Shown here: piece after piece, positions 49,651-57,560 of the stretch | How the letters are laid out: every line of letters begins with the position of its first letter | Numbering within the stretch: the first letter of the stretch is position 1 | Origin: Sedimenticola_A sp040506895 | Lineage (GTDB): Bacteria; Pseudomonadota; Gammaproteobacteria; Chromatiales; Chromatiaceae | Reading direction: 5' to 3' | Assembly (NCBI GenBank): GCA_040506895.1 | Contig: JBEVVY010000001.1 | Coordinates: 1,178,001 to 1,242,000, forward strand | Length of the DNA stretch: 64,000 bases | The notes under the pieces: generated by a model | What the model saw: only the letters and a program-made list of their open reading frames with translations | Database searches by the model: none | Told to the model about the DNA's origin: nothing | Made by a program: the position numbers and the translations under genes

Positions 49651-50071
49651 CCTGTTCGAAGAGCAGTACAAACTCGGCATTGCCGAGATGGATGACACCC
49701 ATCGGGAGTTCGTCGAGCTGGTCAACCGCCTGGAGAAGGCCGACAAGACAGAGTTCATCCAACTGTTCGAGGAACTCGCGATGCATACCCGTAACCACTT
49801 CGACGCGGAAAACGCCCGGATGAAAGAGAGCGGCTTTCCCGCCATCAACGAACACATGGGTGAACACCAGCGCGTGCTGGGCGAGATGCACCGCTTCAGC
49901 GTGCGGGTTGAGCAGGGCAATATCCTGCTGGCCCGCGCCTACGTCGTCGAGCAGTTACCGGCCTGGTTCTCTCTCCATTTCCAGACCATGGACAGCGCCC
50001 TGGCCGCCCATCTCAAGGCACGCCAATACGCCGCCCAGGCAGACAGCCGTTTTCCTTCCCTGCCCTTGTAA
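49640..50071 (+). CDS. Bacteriohemerythrin
   Basis: The 143-residue protein binds O2 at a di-iron site. The ligand pattern is visible: His in EMDDTHREFVE (about 20), HTRNHFDAENARM (His and Glu, about 54), NEHMGEHQRVL (about 75), and WFSLHFQTMDSAL with His and Asp (about 118). It starts with GTG (49640) inside the previous gene. Hemerythrins in nif clusters may scavenge or sense oxygen for nitrogenase, which is inference. Confidence 0.88.
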   Translation: MLTDLFEEQYKLGIAEMDDTHREFVELVNRLEKADKTEFIQLFEELAMHTRNHFDAENARMKESGFPAINEHMGEHQRVLGEMHRFSVRVEQGNILLARAYVVEQLPAWFSLHFQTMDSALAAHLKARQYAAQADSRFPSLPL

Positions 50072-50076
50072 CCAAA

Positions 50077-51651
50077 TCAAGCCGCATTTCTGTTATGGGT
50101 TGGCGCCTGGGGGGAATGTTTATGAACAAACAGGGAGCCATGGAGCATGTAACCGGGCACCTTCAGGCCCATTAGTTCGAGAACCGTGGATGCCACCATG
50201 GCCAGGTTGCCATGGCTGACCAAGTCCGAATGCTGATCATCCACCACGATACAGGGCACCGGGTGTAGCGTGTGTTGTGTATGGGGTGAATCAGTCTCGG
50301 GGTCCATCAACAGATCGCAGTTGCCGTGATCTGCGGTCACAACGGCTGAATAGCCACCACTCACTGCCGCATCCAGAATACGACCCACCTGCGCATCCAG
50401 CACCTCCACTGCCTGCAGCACCGCAGAACACTTGCCGGTGTGCCCCACCATGTCACCATTGGCGAAGTTCACCACGATGAAGCCGTACTGACTGCGCTGA
50501 ATCGCATCGATCACCGCATCTGCCACGGCCGGTGCGCTCATCTCCGGCTTCAGATCATAAGTGGCCACGTCGGGAGAGGGTATCAACAGGTGTCTCTCAC
50601 CCGATGCCGGATCGGCACTGCCCCCATTGAAGAAATGGGTGACATGGGCGTACTTCTCCGTCTCTGCGCAGTGAAACTGGCCAATACCTGCCTTACTGAT
50701 CTCCCTGCTTAGCGTACCCTCCGGTCTCTCTGACTCGAAGGCGTAGGGAAAATTGAGATCGTTGCTGTATCTCATCATGCAGACCGTTTCCAACAAGGGC
50801 GAATCACCGCGGTCGAAGCCCCTGAATTCCGGATCTCCAAGGGCACCCACCATCTGCCTTGGGCGGTCCTTGCGGAAATTGAAGGAGATAATCACATCTC
50901 CATCCTCTGCACCCTCGTAGCCACCAACCACGGTGGGCTGGATAAACTCATCGCTCTCCTTCCGCTCGTATGCCATCTCTATCGCCGTCACTGCCGACAG
51001 GCTGGTGCGCCCTTTGCCCAGCACCATGGCGCGCCAGGATCGTTCCACCCTGGTCCAACGATTATCCCGGTCCATGGCGAAATAACGCCCGCTGACCGTG
51101 GCGATGGAACCACCTGCCTCTCTCAGTGCATCCTCCAGTGTCGGCAGATACTCCCGCGCGCATTTTGGCAGGGTATCCCTTCCATCGGTCACCATATGCA
51201 CCAGGGGCCTCACCTGCTGCCGTCTGCAAAGCTCTATGAGACCCAGCAGGTGTCCGATATGGCTGTGCACACCGCCATCGGAGACCAGTCCAAAGAGATG
51301 CAGGGGTCTGCCCTTCTGCTTGGCTCGCTGAATCGCGGACAGAAAGGCTGGATTGCTGAAGAAGGATTCATCCCTGAGCGCATCGTCGATGAGAATCAGA
51401 TCCTGTCTCACGATCGATCCACTTCCCAGCGTCATGTGGCCAACCTCCGAGTTTCCCATCTGGCCGTACGGCAACCCTGCCGCCTCACCGGAAGCCTCCA
51501 GCAGGGTCCAGGGGTACCGGTAGAAATACTCATCGAGACGGGGGGTCTCGGCCTCGGCTACCGCATTGTTGATCTTGCTGGGGTTGACCCCAACACCGTC
51601 CATGATGACGAGCAGTACGGGGCGACGCGGAGTCTCGATACCAAATCGCAT
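50077..51651 (-). CDS. gpmI: 2,3-bisphosphoglycerate-independent phosphoglycerate mutase
   Basis: The enzyme interconverts 3- and 2-phosphoglycerate with two Mn ions. From the ATG at 51651 (AGGAGG before it) the 524 residues show PVLLVIMDGVGVN, the phospho-Ser in YGQMGNSEVGHMTLGSG, HLFGLVSDGGVHSHIGHL, and TADHGNCDLLMD. The C-terminal tail with VHKHSPQAPTHNRN is longer than usual. It lies in the nif island behind a sigma-54-like element at 51684, unlike housekeeping copies. Confidence 0.95.
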   Translation of the reverse strand: MRFGIETPRRPVLLVIMDGVGVNPSKINNAVAEAETPRLDEYFYRYPWTLLEASGEAAGLPYGQMGNSEVGHMTLGSGSIVRQDLILIDDALRDESFFSNPAFLSAIQRAKQKGRPLHLFGLVSDGGVHSHIGHLLGLIELCRRQQVRPLVHMVTDGRDTLPKCAREYLPTLEDALREAGGSIATVSGRYFAMDRDNRWTRVERSWRAMVLGKGRTSLSAVTAIEMAYERKESDEFIQPTVVGGYEGAEDGDVIISFNFRKDRPRQMVGALGDPEFRGFDRGDSPLLETVCMMRYSNDLNFPYAFESERPEGTLSREISKAGIGQFHCAETEKYAHVTHFFNGGSADPASGERHLLIPSPDVATYDLKPEMSAPAVADAVIDAIQRSQYGFIVVNFANGDMVGHTGKCSAVLQAVEVLDAQVGRILDAAVSGGYSAVVTADHGNCDLLMDPETDSPHTQHTLHPVPCIVVDDQHSDLVSHGNLAMVASTVLELMGLKVPGYMLHGSLFVHKHSPQAPTHNRNAA

Positions 51652-51683
51652 AATCACTCCTCCTGAATCATTTACCTCCTTCG

Positions 51684-51699
51684 AGCAAATAACATTCCA
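51684..51699 (-). promoter_or_regulatory. Possible sigma-54 promoter of gpmI
   Basis: On the minus strand TGGAAT-GTTAT-TTGCT has correct GG/GC spacing, about 33 bases before the start. The NifA site at 51960 is some 260 bases away; no nearer one was found. Confidence 0.55.
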
Positions 51700-51959
51700 G
51701 TAAACTGCGTTCTCCACACATGAGTGATAATCAACCCCAGGATGGCTTTTTTGCGGGAAATAACAGCCCGCAATCCCCACTTCAGGATAAATTTACGCCG
51801 GTTCTTACATAATCCTCCCCACCTGTCTATAAATAGCCCTCTTCCAGGAGCAGACGCAAATAACCGGGTTCACGGGATAAGGCACCACTCGGGAGCACAA
51901 CCTCCTGCTCTTGCACCATCTCTGTTTCAGGGTCTGGGATTGTCTACTTCAGAAGAAAT
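51700..51959. other. Divergent intergenic region, gpmI / unknown gene
   Basis: No supported gene is visible between gpmI and the gene at 52106. The region carries the upstream side of two divergent sigma-54-like promoters. Confidence 0.35.
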
Positions 51960-51975
51960 TGTCTGGAATCCAACA
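51960..51975. promoter_or_regulatory. NifA upstream site before the unknown gene at 52106
   Basis: TGTCTGGAATCCAACA matches TGT-N10-ACA and lies about 75 bases upstream of the -24/-12 element at 52035. Confidence 0.65.
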
Positions 51976-52034
51976 AGCGGGGAGATGACAAAACCGGATA
52001 TGTAGACAGCTAAACCACTGAATTAAATGGCTTT

Positions 52035-52050
52035 TGGAAAACGCCCTGCT
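52035..52050 (+). promoter_or_regulatory. Possible sigma-54 promoter of the unknown gene at 52106
   Basis: TGGAAA-ACGCC-CTGCT has GG and GC twelve bases apart. The bases around them match less well than at nifH. The distance to the NifA site is right. Confidence 0.5.
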
Positions 52051-52105
52051 GATGGTATGGGAATTGCTCCTGATGCGTATCGTTTATCGTAACTGGAGCA
52101 ACGTT

Positions 52106-52666
52106 ATGCCACTGGAAAAATACAATGAATCGGGCCTGCTTTTTAACTCCAACTTCCTGGAGAAGACCAGTACCGAAGGTGTCACCGGATACCGCGGTGA
52201 ACTGGTACTGGTACAGGGCGAGGTAGCCGATGCGAAAGGCCACCACAAGCCACCCGTGGAGGTTATGCGCGGTGCCGTGCTGCTCGCCGATGAGAAACTG
52301 AAACTGCTCATTGGCGCCATCGACGATGTCTCCTTTATCAACCACCTGGTGGAAAAATACCAGGATGATTTTGGAGAAGAGATGCTGGCCCTGCTCTACG
52401 TGGTAAATATCAAGGAGCCGGCCCAGGTGGAGGTTGGCGGCATCAACTTCATATTGATTCCCCTGGTGCAAGGCGTGCCCTGGAATGAGGTACTGGACGA
52501 ATTGGTGCTCGAGAAAAGCGACTTCAAGGGCCAGTCCGCAGCCGACAAAATCGTCACCCTCTACGAAGAGATGAAGAGCTACAAACCCAAGTACCCCACA
52601 AGCTCTCTCGACGACGTACTTTCAACAGCCACGGACACTGTTCGTGAGGGCTGGGGTGCGGTGTAG
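52106..52666 (+). CDS. Unknown protein with a NifA-type promoter
   Basis: From the ATG at 52106 (GGAG seven bases before) the 186-residue protein starts MPLEKYNESGLLFNSNFLEK. It is acidic and soluble. A repeated-looking beta/alpha part (GAVLLADEKLKLLIGAIDDV, then FGEEMLALLYVVN) precedes a C-terminal region with SFIPLVQGVPW-like residues. No known family comes to mind. It is divergent from gpmI and convergent with the 113-residue gene, with a NifA site and a -24/-12 element upstream. Confidence 0.65.
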   Translation: MPLEKYNESGLLFNSNFLEKTSTEGVTGYRGELVLVQGEVADAKGHHKPPVEVMRGAVLLADEKLKLLIGAIDDVSFINHLVEKYQDDFGEEMLALLYVVNIKEPAQVEVGGINFILIPLVQGVPWNEVLDELVLEKSDFKGQSAADKIVTLYEEMKSYKPKYPTSSLDDVLSTATDTVREGWGAV

Positions 52667-52680
52667 GGCATTAACCACTA

Positions 52681-52710
52681 TGTCATCCCGAGCGCCAGCG
52701 AGGGATGACA
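52681..52710. repeat. Palindromic hairpin between convergent genes
   Basis: Nine-base arms TGTCATCCC/GGGATGACA flank a 12-base GC-rich loop. It stands between the convergent genes ending at 52666 and 52726 and may act as a terminator or a REP-type palindrome. Confidence 0.5.
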
Positions 52711-52725
52711 TTGACCAGCATTTCC

Positions 52726-53067
52726 CTAACGCCCGATAAGGCGCATCTTTCTTCCCCGCTCGCGGATCTGCAACCAGTCGTAGAGGTCACTCAGGAAGAA
52801 GTGTCGGTTGTCCTCGTAGCTGAAGTGGCGAATGGTCTCCTTGTCGCCTGCAAAGTACTTGTGAGCTACGGTAACAAAGAGTTTGGGAATCTGCTGGTTC
52901 AGTTCTTCCGGACGCACCAGCATGCGCAGAACTTGGCGGAACAGCAGGGCGAAACGGCTGCCATACTCCCCTTCCCTACCATCGAACTGCTTCAGCTGCT
53001 CCTTGTACGGTTCAAACAGGCGCAGGTATGCATCCAGCAACGCCTGCTCGGTATCCCCTTTGTTCAT
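52726..53067 (-). CDS. Small protein next to draG, unknown
   Basis: The 113 residues are helical (LDAYLRLFEPYKEQLKQFDG, FALLFRQVLRMLVRPEELN) with a basic C-terminus IRERGRKMRLIGR. It lies 35 bases after draG as the last gene of the nifB operon. I recognise no domain. A role in regulating DraG is possible but only from position. Confidence 0.6.
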   Translation of the reverse strand: MNKGDTEQALLDAYLRLFEPYKEQLKQFDGREGEYGSRFALLFRQVLRMLVRPEELNQQIPKLFVTVAHKYFAGDKETIRHFSYEDNRHFFLSDLYDWLQIRERGRKMRLIGR

Positions 53068-53102
53068 GACCTACATCCTATCTGCACTTCGATGGATTTC
53101 CA

Positions 53103-54062
53103 TCAAGTGATAACCAGGGGTTCTGGGCTGCGCTCGGCCAGGTGCAACAGAGCCAGTGCCTGGACCTCGCAGTCGCAGGCCACCTTGCGGTCCAACGCGT
53201 TCAGCCAGTGTAAGGGTATGAACTCCACTCCGTAGTAGGCCCCGGCCAGCATACCGGCGATGGCACCCGTAGTATCGGCATCGCCACCACGATTGACCAC
53301 GTCCACCAGAATGGTTTCGAAGTCATCGTGGGCGAAGAAGGACTGAAACACTGCCTGAAGTGTCTCCACGATCCAACCGCTGGGATTCTCCACCAGGCGC
53401 CGGTCGAAACGGAAGGCCGTGTGTTGCTCCACCAGTTCCTGCGCCATTCCCTTCAGGCTCTGTTTGGAAACCCCGGCCATGGCGGCGCCCAGCATCCTCA
53501 GCAAGGTCTCGGTTCCCGCGTCAGCCTGCTGATTGTTGTGGGTAATGTGGGACTGGGCGCGGGACGCCTGCGCCAACACATCCAGTTCGGCCTTGTGATA
53601 GGCGATGGCGATGGGCAGGGAGCGCATACAGGCGCCATTGCCCGCATCGTAGTCGTTCTCCGGCACTGTGGTCTTGCCGGTGGTGCGGTAGTTCACGATC
53701 CCTCTTCTCACCGTGTTGCCTATATCCACTGGCTTGCTGCGCATCCAATCGCTGAAAGACTCGGCCACCGCCTCGGTGACGAGGCCATCGTTGTCGATGA
53801 GTGACTGACCCAGGGCCAGGCTCATCTCCGTATCGTCGGTCACTTGGCCCGGCTTCAGGTTTAGCCAGCCGCCGCCTTGTATATCACGCTGCACACCGTA
53901 TCTCTCTTGTATCTCCCTCGGCACCAGGAATTCCACGGTTGCCCCCAGGGCATCGCCAACGGCGAGCCCCAGGTAGGCACCTACTGCCCGGGACTGAAGA
54001 GGCGTGTAGCTCTTTTTATGATATGCACTTGCACGATCCAGCTTCAGGAAACCCAGGTTCAT
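53103..54062 (-). CDS. draG: ADP-ribosyl-[dinitrogen reductase] hydrolase
   Basis: DraG removes ADP-ribose from NifH Arg101 and reactivates it. From the ATG at 54062 the 319 residues show AVGAYLGLAVGDALGATVEF and GQVTDDTEMSLAL, whose acidic residues bind the two Mn ions. RGGDADTTGAIAGMLAGAYYG adds the conserved Asp pair. It lies last but one in the nifB operon, seven bases after nifQ. Its transferase partner draT has a separate place. Confidence 0.95.
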   Translation of the reverse strand: MNLGFLKLDRASAYHKKSYTPLQSRAVGAYLGLAVGDALGATVEFLVPREIQERYGVQRDIQGGGWLNLKPGQVTDDTEMSLALGQSLIDNDGLVTEAVAESFSDWMRSKPVDIGNTVRRGIVNYRTTGKTTVPENDYDAGNGACMRSLPIAIAYHKAELDVLAQASRAQSHITHNNQQADAGTETLLRMLGAAMAGVSKQSLKGMAQELVEQHTAFRFDRRLVENPSGWIVETLQAVFQSFFAHDDFETILVDVVNRGGDADTTGAIAGMLAGAYYGVEFIPLHWLNALDRKVACDCEVQALALLHLAERSPEPLVIT

Positions 54063-54069
54063 GAGATTC

Positions 54070-54645
54070 TCACTCCTCGGGACCAAAACAGTTTTGATAA
54101 TCAGCGCACACTTCGCAGCTCGGCGCACGACATGTATAGATGCCCTCCGTCTCGCACAACTGCTTGTAGAGGAACTTCTTCCACTTCATATCCTTGTGGT
54201 TGCGCAAGGCCAACGGCTCGAAGTTCTCCAGCATCAGCTGGGAGAGATCGGAGCGCTCCCACAGGCCGAGATCCTGCCAGAGGTGATCGTCACCCATGCA
54301 GCCAGCGGCCAGGATATCCACCATCCACAACTCCGAGCGGATGCGGCCGGTGCGGTTCTGGCGGAGCAGCTCGCGCAGTTCTTCCATTTCATCGCTGCGT
54401 TGGGCGTCCAGGGGATTGCCGAAGGTTGCAGCCCGCCACAACGGGAAACCGGGAAAGTGGTACCCCATCATGGTGTAGAAGGATTTCCACGAAAGTCCCA
54501 GCCAGTCTGGCATGGCGCCATCACCCCAGTTCCATGAGGTGAGCATGCGCGCCAGGGTATCCTCCACGGGATCACCCCGACGCGCCCCCATCAGCTCGGC
54601 ATAGATGTCGCCACCTGTTTCGATTGCCAAGACTGAAGAAGACAT
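54070..54645 (-). CDS. nifQ: NifQ, molybdenum donor for FeMo-co
   Basis: NifQ carries an Mo-Fe-S cluster to NifEN/NifH. The 191 residues end with the signature C-x4-C-x2-C-x5-C (CRAPSCEVCADYQNC). The body is helical (MLTSWNWGDGAMPDWLGLS). The ATG at 54645 overlaps the stop of the previous ferredoxin gene (TGATG). It is followed by draG. Confidence 0.93.
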   Translation of the reverse strand: MSSSVLAIETGGDIYAELMGARRGDPVEDTLARMLTSWNWGDGAMPDWLGLSWKSFYTMMGYHFPGFPLWRAATFGNPLDAQRSDEMEELRELLRQNRTGRIRSELWMVDILAAGCMGDDHLWQDLGLWERSDLSQLMLENFEPLALRNHKDMKWKKFLYKQLCETEGIYTCRAPSCEVCADYQNCFGPEE

Positions 54646-55001
54646 CACTGGGCCTCGTACTCCACCACGATGTCTTCGTCCCTGGGGATGAACTGGCAGG
54701 CCAGGCGCCATTCGCTGGGCAGATCATCTACGATCATCTTCTCCAGCTCTTCCTTGCTGATCTTGCCCAGTTCGCGCAGGACCTTCTTCTCCTTCTCTTC
54801 CAGGTGATAGCCCATGGGCGACTTGTCGCCGATGTACTTCACCTTTATGGCGCAGCTGGCGCAGTCACCATCACCACAGTCGAAACTGATGGGGATCTTG
54901 TTGGTCTTGGCAATCTTCAGCACGGTCTCGGTGAAGCTGCCGGCCACCGCGTAAACGGTCTTGTCTTTGTATTCCGGGTTGGTAAATGTAATGAGTGGCA
55001 T
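54645..55001 (-). CDS. [2Fe-2S] ferredoxin, FeSII (Shethna II) type
   Basis: In Azotobacter FeSII binds nitrogenase under oxygen stress and makes a protected inactive complex. The 118-residue protein has cluster Cys in FDCGDGDCASC and LAC, and the block EEKEKKVLRELGKISKEELE, which matches the helical insertion of FeSII between the cluster halves. WRLACQFIPRDEDIVVEY is the C-terminal part. The similarity is by motif and length; binding Lys residues were not compared. It precedes nifQ. Confidence 0.8.
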   Translation of the reverse strand: MPLITFTNPEYKDKTVYAVAGSFTETVLKIAKTNKIPISFDCGDGDCASCAIKVKYIGDKSPMGYHLEEKEKKVLRELGKISKEELEKMIVDDLPSEWRLACQFIPRDEDIVVEYEAQ

Positions 55002-55020
55002 TTCTACTCTCCCCTGTACT

Positions 55021-55305
55021 TCAAGCGGGTTTTACTTTGCAATCGCCAAGAATCTGGGCCTGGCAGGCCAGACGGTCGTGACGACTGGCCATGTTCTCCT
55101 TCAGCACCTTCTCTTCCAGCACGGAGGGCTCGGTAAGATTGTTCCAACCGTCCTCCACGTGCATCATGCAGGTGCCGCAGTCGCCCTCGCGGCAACCGTA
55201 AATGATGCCCGCACCGATCTTCTCTGATACCTCGATAACACGGGTACCGGCAGGCACATTGACTGTCTGTTCAATGTCTTCAAACGTGATTTTTGCTTTA
55301 GCCAT
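55021..55305 (-). CDS. [2Fe-2S] ferredoxin of the nifB operon
   Basis: This 94-residue plant-type ferredoxin has Cys in YGCREGDCGTCMMHV (about 37-48) and RLACQAQIL (about 80), giving four ligands. It begins MAKAKITFEDIEQTVNVPAG. Neighbours are the FeSII-type ferredoxin and the flavodiiron gene. It may feed electrons to the flavodiiron protein or to cofactor assembly. Confidence 0.88.
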   Translation of the reverse strand: MAKAKITFEDIEQTVNVPAGTRVIEVSEKIGAGIIYGCREGDCGTCMMHVEDGWNNLTEPSVLEEKVLKENMASRHDRLACQAQILGDCKVKPA

Positions 55306-55347
55306 AGTCTTTCACCTTCTAGTTAAATGTCTCCGGACTGGCCGGAC

Positions 55348-56631
55348 CTATACCAAATCTGCAAACTCGATAACCGTGTTGTCGCTGTTCTTGCCAACTA
55401 GTACCTCGGCTATCTGCCGCCCGAACGAGCGACACTCCTCCAACTCTTCCTCAGTAGGGATCAATTTCACCCTCTGCCCTTCTCTGGGGATATGCATCTT
55501 GAGGCCGCGCATGCGGTCCTCAATCATTCGTACTGCCTCGCCACTCCAGCCGTAGGAGCCAAAGGCACCGCCCAGCTTGCCTTTCAGGTTCACCACCGCC
55601 AGTGACGAAAGCAGGTCCCACACCGGCTTCACCGCATCGCCGTTGATGGTGGGCGAACCGAACAGCAGCGCATCCGCCTCCTCGATCAGGTCAACGAAGG
55701 GATCGGTCTCACCCCCCTCAAGGTCGTAGAGCGAAACCCGCACGCCATCAACTCCATCGGCTCCACCGGCGATCTCCTCGGCCATGCGTGCCGTGTTGCC
55801 GTAGGAGCTCATGTAGAAAATGATCATCGACTGGTCATCGTTGCCGATCTCGCCAGACAGACTGGAGGTGGAGAGTTCCCGATAGTGGGTTACGTAGCGC
55901 CGCGGGCGCTCGCGCAGGATGGGACCGTGGGTGGGTGCGATCTGCTTCAGCTTCAGCGGCTCAATCAACTTGAGTGCATCCATCACGTGCCTCTTGAAGG
56001 GCCGCATGATGTGCGCGTAGTAGTAGTCGAAGGAGAAGCGGAAGTCCCCCACCTGGTCGTTGAACAGGCGCTTGTCGCAATAGTGACAGCCGAACACATC
56101 ACCGGAGAAGAGAATGCTCTCATCTTCCAGGTAGGTGCACTGGGTATCGGGCCAGTGCAGAAACGGGGTATGCAGAAAACGCAGGGTGCGGTCGCCCAGG
56201 CTCACCCGGTCATCGGTGTTGACGGTGGTGTACTCGAACTCGCTGCCCGAGGGTCTCAGTAGCGCCTTCAGCATGGAGGTGGCACGCTGGGAGATATAGA
56301 GCTTGGCCTGGGGGGCGCGGCGCATCAGTTCCGGCAGTGCACCGGTGTGGTCCGGCTCCAGGTGGTTAAGCACGATCACCTTGATCTCGTCGTAACTCAC
56401 CTCCGACTCCAGGCGGGCGAAGAACTCGTCACTGAAATTCTCCTTCACCGTATCGATCACGGCCACCCCCTCGCTACCCTTCACCAGGTAGGCATTGTAG
56501 GTGGTGCCGTTGGCCGTGCTTAGAATGATATCGAAGGTGCGCAGGGTAGGATCGAGCGCGCCTATCCAGTAGACGCCGTCAGCAAACTCCACCGCTTCGC
56601 GGTGTTTGGAGACGTCAACAGCACTGTTCAT
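55348..56631 (-). CDS. A-type flavoprotein (flavodiiron, FprA-like)
   Basis: Flavodiiron proteins reduce O2 to water or NO to N2O. The 427 residues from the ATG at 56631 combine a beta-lactamase-fold domain with the di-iron ligands (LNHLEPDHTGALP, TPFLHWPDT, LFSGDVFG, APTHGPI) and a C-terminal flavodoxin domain (IFYMSSYGNTARMAEEI, FGSPTINGD, GAFGSYGWSGEAV). All iron ligands are present. It lies between nifO and a [2Fe-2S] ferredoxin, a setting that fits oxygen protection. It could also serve as an electron carrier like NifF, which the window lacks. Confidence 0.9.
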   Translation of the reverse strand: MNSAVDVSKHREAVEFADGVYWIGALDPTLRTFDIILSTANGTTYNAYLVKGSEGVAVIDTVKENFSDEFFARLESEVSYDEIKVIVLNHLEPDHTGALPELMRRAPQAKLYISQRATSMLKALLRPSGSEFEYTTVNTDDRVSLGDRTLRFLHTPFLHWPDTQCTYLEDESILFSGDVFGCHYCDKRLFNDQVGDFRFSFDYYYAHIMRPFKRHVMDALKLIEPLKLKQIAPTHGPILRERPRRYVTHYRELSTSSLSGEIGNDDQSMIIFYMSSYGNTARMAEEIAGGADGVDGVRVSLYDLEGGETDPFVDLIEEADALLFGSPTINGDAVKPVWDLLSSLAVVNLKGKLGGAFGSYGWSGEAVRMIEDRMRGLKMHIPREGQRVKLIPTEEELEECRSFGRQIAEVLVGKNSDNTVIEFADLV

Positions 56632-57050
56632 GCGGGCACCTCGCACTCAGCGGAAGTACCGCCCATGGGGCAGTCCTGCAGGTTCTGATCGGGTTCGAGT
56701 AAGACCCCCAGGGAGTTCAATACCGGCCCGGCTGTGAAACCTGATTGCTTAAGCTCGCCAAGCTCCAGCAGCGGTCGCTTGATCAGGATCGGCTCAATCA
56801 CCATCAGGTTGAGGGCCTGCTGTTCGCTGAGGCCCTCCACATCGACCCAGCCATCCTTGATCTGGGGTGCGGTCATGTTGAACCACTCGGGTACTGGCTT
56901 ATTACCGAAAAATGGACGCAGCCGATCCTTGTTCCACGCTTCTGTGAGTATGTCTCTCACCTCGAAGCGGTGGCCCTGGCTGGTGAGCAGTTCCTTCTGT
57001 CCCCTGTTGCCCATGCATCCCGGCTTTTCATAAAAGACCAGGCTACTCAT
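56628..57050 (-). CDS. nifO: NifO, ArsC/Spx-family nitrogenase-associated protein
   Basis: The 140 residues have the ArsC-like thioredoxin fold (LVFYEKPGCMGNRGQKELL with a single Cys, about 12). RSLLELG-type RPLLELGELKQSGFTAGP follows. The family is found only in nitrogen fixers; NifO affects molybdenum use for FeMo-co in Azotobacter. The extra C-terminal Cys residues (LQDCPMGGTSAECEVPA) are notable. The stop overlaps the flavodiiron start by four bases. Confidence 0.88.
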   Translation of the reverse strand: MSSLVFYEKPGCMGNRGQKELLTSQGHRFEVRDILTEAWNKDRLRPFFGNKPVPEWFNMTAPQIKDGWVDVEGLSEQQALNLMVIEPILIKRPLLELGELKQSGFTAGPVLNSLGVLLEPDQNLQDCPMGGTSAECEVPA

Positions 57051-57255
57051 CTCTGCTGCGCCGTTCGACTTCGTAAAGGCTCATATAGACAGCCGCATGG
57101 CGCTGCCAGAGGCGATCGGGAATATGCACGCCACTAGGCTTTTCCAGGTAGGCAGGTCTTGTAAAACCGGCACGCAAGATCTCGAACCAGTTGCTGAACA
57201 GGCCCTTGAGCGGCTGCCAGGCCATCTCTCTCCGTACGGTTAGTTGTGCCATCAT
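57043..57255 (-). CDS. Small nifB-operon protein, unknown
   Basis: The 70-residue protein (MMAQLTVRREMAWQPLKGLF...) is basic and has no metal motif. It overlaps nifO by eight bases and follows the fdxN-type ferredoxin. Similar short genes are seen between ferredoxin and nifO genes in related clusters. Function unknown. Confidence 0.6.
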   Translation of the reverse strand: MMAQLTVRREMAWQPLKGLFSNWFEILRAGFTRPAYLEKPSGVHIPDRLWQRHAAVYMSLYEVERRSRDE

Positions 57256-57270
57256 GCACCCCCTTTAGGT

Positions 57271-57549
57271 CTATCTCGCCTGAATCTCTGCCATCACCTC
57301 GGCCATGCGCTCGGGCGGTATGCCGGTAAGCGAACCGGGCGGATTGGCAGCCTCGCCCAATGCGTCGAGAATGGCCCCCTCGATGGGGCAGATGCTGACG
57401 CACTGGGCATCTGCATGATCACCCTCGCACTCGGTGCACTTTTTCGCGTCGATCAGAAAATGAGGACGAGCCTCATAGATTGCATTACTCGGACACAGCG
57501 GCTCGCAGGCCCAGCAGTTCACACAACTCTCGATGATTTCGTATGCCAT
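57271..57549 (-). CDS. fdxN: FdxN-type 2[4Fe-4S] ferredoxin
   Basis: The 92-residue ferredoxin has CVNCWACEPLCPSNAIY at about residues 9-25 and CTECEGDHADAQCVSICP at about 38-55. It follows nifB by 11 bases. FdxN-type ferredoxins next to nifB support NifB-co synthesis. The C-terminal 30 residues (PPGSLTGIPPERMAEVMAEI) are an extra helical tail. Confidence 0.9.
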   Translation of the reverse strand: MAYEIIESCVNCWACEPLCPSNAIYEARPHFLIDAKKCTECEGDHADAQCVSICPIEGAILDALGEAANPPGSLTGIPPERMAEVMAEIQAR

Positions 57550-57560
57550 AGTTATGCTCC

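Noticed and set aside
54070..54645. The nifQ product as an unrelated zinc protein
   Set aside because: The C-x4-C-x2-C-x5-C pattern at the C-terminus and the place in a nif operon identify NifQ.
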